Shown here: in pieces, positions 58,107 to 64,000 of the stretch
Numbering within the stretch: position 1 is the stretch's first letter
Layout of the letters: the number at the start of each line of letters is the position of its first letter
Source: Sorghum bicolor
Lineage: Eukaryota; Streptophyta; Magnoliopsida; Poales; Poaceae
NCBI RefSeq assembly: GCF_000003195.3
Contig: NC_012871.2
Location: forward strand, 5,381,997-5,445,996
DNA: 64,000 nt
Reading direction: 5' to 3'
Position numbers and translations under genes: made by a program
Notes under the pieces: generated by a model
Told to the model about the DNA's origin: nothing
Seen by the model: the letters and a program-made list of their open reading frames with translations, nothing else
The model's database searches: none

Positions 58107-58709
58107 CTAGGGTTCTTGGATCTTGGGCATGGTGGTTGCGATTGATCGCTGGGCGACGACGCGCGCGTCGGCGACTCTTGGTGCGTTCGCGCTGAGGTCG
58201 AGCACCCGCAGGCTCCACAGGCGGGCCAGCTCCTTCGGCGCGGCACCGCGAAGTGCGTTCCGGTAGTTGTGGTACACGGGGTCGAATGCCGACTCCACCA
58301 CGAACGCGCCGTCGTGGAAGTAGACGAGCACGGGGAGCCTCCTCCCGCCTCCGCCTCCGCCACTGGCGGCCACGGGGCGACGGCTCGGCCGGTACAGCCG
58401 CACCGCGAGGCCCGTCCTGTGGTCCACGACGACGTCCCTGGAGGCCACCCCGGTGCGCGAGTCCATGGACGCCGGGACGAACGTCGTGCCCATTAACCGC
58501 TGCACGCGGCCGCTCTTGTACTGGATTAGGAACGGCGAGAAGTCGAACTTCACCTCCATGTTTGGGTCCGTCGCCCTGCTGCGGAATGCCGACGACGCTG
58601 CTGCTTCCACCACCGCTGCTCCTCCCCTCGTCGCCGCCTCCCCTGCTCTGAGCAACAACGCGCAGAGGCAGAGCCCAGCGGTGACGAGCAGGACAGGGGA
58701 AGCAGCCAT
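58107..58709 (-). pseudogene. Truncated plant carboxylesterase (CXE type) with foreign C-terminus
   Basis: The open frame of 200 codons starts MAASPVLLVTAGLCLCALLL, a signal-peptide-like lead unusual for this family. It then follows plant CXE/GID1-like hydrolases: VKFDFSPFLIQYKSGRVQRL, ASRDVVVDHRTGLAVRLYRP, LPVLVYFHDGAFVVESAFDP and YHNYRNAL. The oxyanion-hole motif HGG reads HDG, and the catalytic Ser, Asp and His, which lie further on (about 320 residues are usual), are absent. After residue 153 the sequence becomes PKELARLWSLRVLDLSAN, which resembles a leucine-rich repeat from another gene. It cannot be an active esterase. Confidence 0.78.
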
Positions 58710-59613
58710 GGCCTCCGAACAACAACATATATACTGGTCCTCCGGATCGGATTTGTTTATCTTTCCCTCTGTTTCTTTATTCAGAGAGATCCAATTTCTG
58801 TTCTAATAACTAAGAGAGGAGCGGATGTGGCCTTGCTGTGTCAAATTCTTGAGATCGAGAGCATTAGTTGGGGCATCACCATTCAGGCATTCACCAATCA
58901 CACCGCTAGTAGTAGTTTAACTCTCAAAACTGTTACCAGTCGTAGCAGTGTTTCAGCTTGACAGCATCTTCCTAATCCGTGTGGTCAGTGAAAAGTGAGA
59001 TGCCTTTTCCCAATTTCCCTGGCCAATGAGCTTATCAGCCTGCTTACGTACAGCATATAATAGTGTGTGGTTACCTCTGACTGCACTACTACGTAGCAGC
59101 ATGTTTATTTACCATTGGCGTGTTTTTGTTAGGAGTGTACAGTACCTACTTGCAGTTTGCATGCATCAGCACAACATGTTACAACAACTTGGCTTAAGAA
59201 TGTTTTACTGTTCTATACTCCTATGTGATTGTAATATTATCAGCAATTTCAGCGTTGGTTTCTTGTAGAGAAGTGTGGCGTAGCTCCCTGCAGCGTCGCT
59301 TCAATTATCAGCTATTTCAACTTGGCTTAGCACGTCGCTTCAATTATCAGCTATTTCAGCGTTGGTTTCTTGTTATTTGGCTCAGAATAAACTCTTATTT
59401 GACTCAAAAATTGTTTCTTGTCATTTGTAGATCTCTCCTCCACCATTTAGAGTTGGGGAAGGTGAACCTCCGCCTTCTTGGGATCCAGTACCAACTCCAG
59501 AAGGTACTCCTTAATATTTATCTTCTATACGACATTGTCAAAATATTTAGCTTTTATATAACATGGTTAATAATATTTAGCTTTTTTATAAAATTATATG
59601 CTTCAGTTCTACA
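58710..59613. other. Non-coding stretch with a 40-bp tandem repeat
   Basis: CGCTTCAATTATCAGCTATTTCA repeats (starting about 59297 and 59337, written here only by its core AATTATCAGCTATTTCA). At 59430-59510 a frame reading SPPPFRVGEGEPPPSWDP could be an upstream exon remnant of the Harbinger-type fragment. Nothing else recognised. Confidence 0.4.
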
Positions 59614-59994
59614 ATGAGTCTATCACTGCGAGATCGCATTAGAAAGAGGAGGGAGGAGGAAGATGATGACATGATGCTATTTATTTTCCCTGCCTTATAT
59701 CTTATGAGTTCTGTTAGAGGGGGAGAAAGGAGGAAACGCCATACTTCGGAAGAAACAGGCGAGGTTAAAGTTCGTAGACTCCTCGAGGGACATGTCAAGA
59801 ACTGTCAAGTTGCATTTAGGATGGAACCATACATCTTTAGAGATTTGGCAACTTACCTTAGAAGGAAAAGGCTTGTTGTTGAAACTAGGATCACTATGGA
59901 GGAGAAATTGGGTTTCTTCTATACATGTTGTCACAAATTAAGGACAGTACTACTTTCTAGCCCTGTTCAACCCTTAGAGATGAGAATATTTTGA
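59614..59994 (+). pseudogene. N-terminal fragment of a PIF/Harbinger-type transposase
   Basis: The 126-codon frame contains VKVRRLLEGHVKNCQVAFRM, EPYIFRDLATYLRRKRLV and ITMEEKLGFFYTCCHKLRT. This resembles the region before the DDE core in plant Harbinger transposases (pattern: L.GH...C...FRM....F..L...L...GL......V.MEE.L..FL....H). It stops before any catalytic residue. The open frame is short and diverged, so this is tentative. Confidence 0.5.
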
Positions 59995-61201
59995 TAGTTG
60001 AGTTGCTAGTAAGAGGATTTGGACTATAGAGATGTATTTCTAGTCAGGGATATGTTTGTTGTTAGCCAATTATGCTGTCCTTCCATAGTAAGATCGAAAG
60101 CTGAGATATGCTCCTGTCATAAATAAAGACTTCACTTGTGCTAAGACCAATACTTGTTCTTATATTTAGCTAAAAATAGTCGGTCAGCAGCACAAGTAAA
60201 TGGATGAGTTTTACTAAATTACTACTCTATTTGCAAAACATCTGTCCTATAAGTCATTTGGTCAATTAAGTTAATACATTTGGTTTCTGCAGGCACATGG
60301 CTTTGACAGTTCTTAAAAGATATTGCTGGGAGCTTGTTGTTTTGCTTCATACGATTAAGTGGAGTATTGGAAGGCTAGATTACGTTCTTTTTTTATTTTT
60401 GCATTTAATGGAGTTTTGATCTGGTTGATGTTGTCTTTGGGTATTTTTGTAATTTATATTTTGGATCTAGGAAGCATTTCAAGTTTAAACATGATATTAG
60501 CACTTTGAGTCTGAGTGACCGTAGACATTTTTTGGAAAAAGATGAGTGGTCATGCACATGTGTGCGCCTTTGAGCCGGTGATCACGCCGTGCAAGTAGCC
60601 AGGAAAAATTTTGCTTTTACCATCTTGACAGTTTGCAAATGTAAGGCTAAAGTCAGCTGAGATTTTGACAAGGTTTTCATCAATTGTCCTTGAATGGAAG
60701 TCAATTCTAAAAAAAAAATTATCAATTATTGTTTTTTATGATCATAACTTTGTTAGTGCAGAAATTGTTATTAAGAGTCAGATGTTAGTTTTGAATATTA
60801 AAGTCATATTGTGCTTATCTATTGAACATGTTATGAATCTTGGCTGGCTGTTTCACTGTATCCCAGTTTTCAATCCTGGCCGATTGAACCGAACAGTGCA
60901 TTTGAAACAGCCGGTTTAATTCCTAGAGAGAAAACGGAGGAAGCATCGGGTTCTAGTGACTGACCAGGATCCACTCGATCCTGGCCTGGATGAGATACTG
61001 GTCTGACACCAATACGGTGGTGCCGAACGAGGCCTAAGGGGGTGAAGAGATTGACATAGATTTCATAGTTGTTTTAACCAAGCAGCTACAGATTTTCACA
61101 ACACATTGCAGCTTTTTCATATTTCATATAGCTCTAAAACCTACAAATCACGACAGACAACTGAGGCTCAAAAAGTTCAGTGGTTGCTGGTTGCTAACAA
61201 G
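59995..61201. other. AT-rich, no recognised gene
   Basis: No coding frame resembles a protein. The segment 60880-61035 is the right edge of the possible composite element. Confidence 0.4.
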
Positions 61202-61442
61202 GGTCTTGTTTACTTGCAAAAAGAAATGCAAAATAGACATTGTAGCAAATTCATTTGTATTTTGACAAATATTGTCTAAACATAGACTAACTAGACTCAA
61301 AAAATTCATCTCACAAATTACAAGCAAACTATGCAATTAGTTATTTCTTTAACCTATATTGAATGCTCCATGCATGTGCCACAAGATTCATACGAGGAAT
61401 CTGAAAAATTTTGCAAAATTTCCTACGAACTTAAACAAGGCC
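61202..61442. mobile_element. GGTCTTGTTTAC MITE
   Basis: Older member of the GGCCTTGTTTAG family, with inner blocks matching (TTTGACAAATATTGTCTAAAC, shown here in part as ACAAATATTGTCT) and a GGCC right end. Confidence 0.78.
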
Positions 61443-61855
61443 AATGTTTACAATGTTACACCTGGTCAAGATAACATGTTTGGGGCAGCCAATAAATTGA
61501 GAGCGTCAAATTTAAATCCGATCAGGCCACTCACGGCACAACACCTGAATTGTCACATTTAAATCCAATCAAGCCTCTCACGGCACACCATCAAAATTTT
61601 AAGCCTCGTCTTCAGAATTTCATCAGAAGTAAAACAACCCAAAATCAAGTAAACAACAAAGAACATAGCATCACAGCTTAAATATATAACTCACATACTT
61701 CCAACAAAACAGCATAATTGTGCAATGCTTAGCTTTGAATTCTAGGGCTGGAACAGAACAAAATGTCTTGGGTATGTAACTTGTTCAAAACAAGTAGAAA
61801 AGCTGAAAGAACAATGCCACTGAACCCTTGGGACACTACAGATCTGGGTAACAAC
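61443..61855. other. Downstream region of the S15 gene
   Basis: Should contain the 3' untranslated region of the ribosomal protein gene. An imperfect ~50-bp tandem repeat with ATTTAAATCC and CTCACGGCACA lies at 61505-61585. Confidence 0.5.
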
Positions 61856-63508
61856 TCATTTCAGAGGGATAAACCGCGACGAGTGGGTGGCACCGATACC
61901 GGGCCTACCGTGCTTGACTGGCTTGTAGGAGATGGAGAACTCTGCAAGATAGTGGCCAATCATCTCAGGCTTGATCTCAACCTGGTTGAAGGTCTTGCCA
62001 TTGTAGACACCAACAATGCTTCCAATCATCTCAGGGACAATGATCATGTTGCGGAGATGGGTCTTCACTGGCTCTGGCTTCTCACCAGCTGGAGCATCCT
62101 TTTTCTGTTCAAGGCAGTGAGATAACCAGTGAAAAAAGTGTGTATCAGGTATAAGTAAATGAACTTCCACATGCCATAAGATGAATCAACACAGAACATT
62201 GACCGTGTCTTACTGGCACAGAACAGAACTGCAGCAAAAAATACTGTATATTCAGGATAGAATATTTTATCTATCATCATCCCAATAGCCTTCAACAGAA
62301 ACAACAATACTATAATTGGGGCAAGGCAGGTTGTAAGACAGTAGGCCAACAAAAAAAATGAAAACTATGCACCATACAGCAAGCAATTCAAAAGTTAGTT
62401 ACTTGCAATCACCAAGCTTATTTGTCTACAATCCCAGTAATAAAAACAACAGAACAAATGATATAAGAGCTCTAAAATACAATAATTAACCCTGCTAGAT
62501 ATAATAAGATTCATGATCAAAACACTCAGCGCTAGCAACCTCATTTGCAACACAATTCCAGCTACAGTGTAAGTCATCAGAAAACCCAGGGGCACATGAG
62601 TTTATCAGATCTGCGAGTAATCATGAATTTCCTTTATAATAGAGAGTTATTTGATGCATCCCCCAATTCCCCCAGCACCCATTTCGGCCAAAGCCTAAAA
62701 CAGAGAAAACAGGCATCCTGATTCAATCAACTGCCTAAGTGCCTATCTTCCAAATGCAAATTTACAGTGAAAGAAACACTACAGGCAAAAAGAAAATCTA
62801 CAGCCATAGCCACTGGAATTTACTGAAAGTACAACTTGTGAAACCAAGTAGACAAAAAAAGCATGCTACACCACAATCAAACAGATCGAAAGTTCAGAAA
62901 CATAAATCTAACTCATTCGAGCAGGACACATTTCTACTTTCTCGAATACTTCTAGCTAAATAAAAAAACACAATCATGCAAAAAAGTACGAGAATAATCC
63001 AATATAAGCATCATATAATCATGAGAGCATAACAGATCCATGCAGTAGCATAACACATCCACGCAATTATGTGGATCGGACCACGCTAGCAAAAAGTGGT
63101 GATGACAATTAAGTGGTTGGAAACTGACCGCCTTGCGCAGCTTCTTGATGAGCGCCATCGGTTTCCTCTTCAAACCCCTCTGGAACCTACCAAAACAAAC
63201 ACATCACATCAGATCTCCGCAAACCAAAATCCCACGGAAACAAACGGATCGCGGCACGAAAGGTACCTTCTCCTGGCGCGCGCGGGGAAGAGCTGGACGA
63301 GGTCGTCGGTGGACATGTCGAGCAGCGCATCGAGGTCGACGCCACGGTAGCTGTACTTGCGGAACGTCCTCTTCTTGGGAGCGCCGGCGGCGACCTCAGG
63401 CTCCACATCGACGTCCGCCTGCGCAGCACAAATTAGTCCTCGTGCGAGTCATAGGGACGCGCTGGATCTTGGAGCTGGATACAACAGTTTCAGCGGGGAA
63501 CTCACCAT
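61856..63508 (-). CDS. RPS15: 40S ribosomal protein S15 (uS19), complete
   Basis: Exons: 63508-63506, 63418-63267, 63186-63129, 62104-61856, giving 153 residues, the usual size. The protein sits in the head of the small ribosomal subunit near the decoding site. Visible landmarks: [66 protein letters not shown], then [38 protein letters not shown] and the C-terminal [18 protein letters not shown]. The first coding exon is only the ATG, directly followed by GTGAGT, so the start codon is spliced to the rest; this layout is common in plant ribosomal protein genes. The third intron (62105-63128) is long, about 1 kb, and its donor is GTCAGT. No break is seen, so it should be functional. Confidence 0.97.
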
Positions 63509-63598
63509 GGTTGAAGTTGAAGCTGGTCGGCGAGGTCGCGGGACGCGGCGGCGGCGGCGGCGGGCGAGGCGCGGAGGCGGCGCGGCGGCTGAGGCGTG

Positions 63599-63799
63599 TA
63601 GGGTTTAGAGAGAGGTGCGCGTGGGAGTGGGAGCTTGTATATATATAGCTGCGCACGGTGGTGGGGCCGTGAAGAGCATTCGTCCAGTTTCGTGGGCTGG
63701 CCTGGATGGATTTTGGGCCGGATGGTATTCAAGAGTGGGCTGAAAAATACATTTCTTGTTGAGCCTAACTCTACCGGGCTCCTTATGGTTATCTGGGCT
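63599..63799 (-). promoter_or_regulatory. Promoter elements of the S15 gene: telo-box, TATA box, TGGGCY motifs
   Basis: On the minus strand a telo-box AAACCCTA lies at 63599-63606 in the leader, a TATA box (TATATATA) at 63638-63648, and TGGGCC/TGGGCT (site II type, orientation independent) at 63693-63698, 63714-63719, 63736-63741 and 63794-63799. Telo-box plus site II is the known combination that couples plant ribosomal protein genes to cell growth. The expected transcription start is about 63610. Confidence 0.8.
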
Positions 63800-64000
63800 G
63801 GGCATACCAGTGCCTGTCGCATTCTGCAGGCCTAGCCTGTTTTTATAAAACTGCAAACATGGATTCATTTAACTATATATCCCCTAAAAGAAGATAACTA
63901 TATCGCGCATAAACCATCATTATTAGACGCTTATCATTCTATACTCCATCTGGTCCATTTTATCTAACGTAAATTATAATGCTATGGTTTTTAAAATTAT
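63800..64000. other. Distal upstream region, nothing recognised
   Basis: AT-rich; ends near a CTCCATCTGGTCCATTTTAT stretch that could be the start of a Stowaway MITE cut by the window edge. Confidence 0.3.

Larger units (their letters stand above)
57704..61035. mobile_element. Possible composite or gene-capturing element bounded by AGGCCTCGTTCG
   Basis: The left edge reads AGGCCTCGTTCG, the right edge CGAACGAGGCCT. Outside them an 18-bp direct repeat, GGGGTGAAGAGATTGACA, is present at 57678-57695 and 61039-61056. Inside lie a truncated carboxylesterase and a truncated Harbinger-type fragment. The direct repeat does not abut the left edge, so this may instead be two separate MITE ends inserted near a duplicated site. 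Confidence 0.4.

Noticed and set aside
57791..58363. 190-codon minus-strand frame overlapping the carboxylesterase
   Set aside because: Different phase from the recognisable esterase frame; Ser/Arg/Pro-rich shadow of GC-rich DNA.
58030..58728. 232-codon minus-strand frame
   Set aside because: Out-of-phase shadow of the carboxylesterase frame, dominated by Arg and Gly.
59225..59617. 130-codon plus-strand frame
   Set aside because: Built on a 40-bp tandem repeat and AT-rich sequence; no protein similarity recognised.
1..64000. tRNA, rRNA or organelle-derived insertions
   Set aside because: No cloverleaf-compatible A/B box pair or organelle gene sequence was noticed by eye; a tRNA scan would settle this.

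Overview
This window is nuclear DNA of a grass, most likely an Andropogoneae species such as Sorghum or a close relative. The organism call is inference. It rests on GT-AG introns in every gene, a CG-maintenance methyltransferase gene and a plant 40S ribosomal protein gene, and very dense grass-type mobile DNA: Stowaway and Tourist-like MITEs, MITEs with GGCCTTGTTTAG ends, En/Spm (CACTA) elements, a copia-type solo LTR and a LINE.

Three genes look conventional. (1) At 1-4443 (+), the last eleven exons of a DNA (cytosine-5) methyltransferase of the MET1/DNMT1 class; its N-terminus lies before the window. (2) At 6176-9298 (-), a long uninterrupted frame for an NLR-like leucine-rich-repeat protein whose nucleotide-binding loop has lost the usual Gly-Lys-Thr/Ser. 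(3) At 61856-63508 (-), an intact four-exon gene for 40S ribosomal protein S15 (uS19), with a telo-box, TATA box and TGGGCY motifs upstream.

Between 13.7 and 48.4 kb lies the most structured region. A tandem array of about five decayed copies of a POLTERGEIST-like (PLL) protein phosphatase 2C gene runs from 29.7 to 48.4 kb. Each copy is split into an N-terminal piece and, several kb further on, a C-terminal exon. The array has later taken up a solo LTR (38345-39962, target duplication GCGCG), a Mutator-like element with long inverted ends (43564-44731) and two copies of a small CACTA derivative. A fragment of the same array unit at 13733-13836 suggests that the block from about 13.85 to 29.3 kb is an insertion into the first unit. 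That block is a CACTA element on the minus strand with a TNP2 transposase frame (24017-27565, two in-frame stops) and a second gene combining a plant transposase region with a Ulp1-like protease region that lacks its last exon (14404-17959).

From 48 to 61 kb the sequence is nested mobile DNA: a young non-autonomous LTR element (50685-53292; its two 408-bp LTRs read as identical) inside an older MITE, a 5'-truncated LINE (53885-55218) inside a UDP-glucose dehydrogenase pseudogene, several TTA-flanked MITEs, and a composite segment (57704-61035) carrying a truncated carboxylesterase with an altered HGG motif and a truncated Harbinger-type transposase fragment. I found no operon, CRISPR array, rRNA or tRNA gene. 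I saw nothing I can defend as a wholly new biological system; the phosphatase array split by the CACTA element is the observation most worth following.
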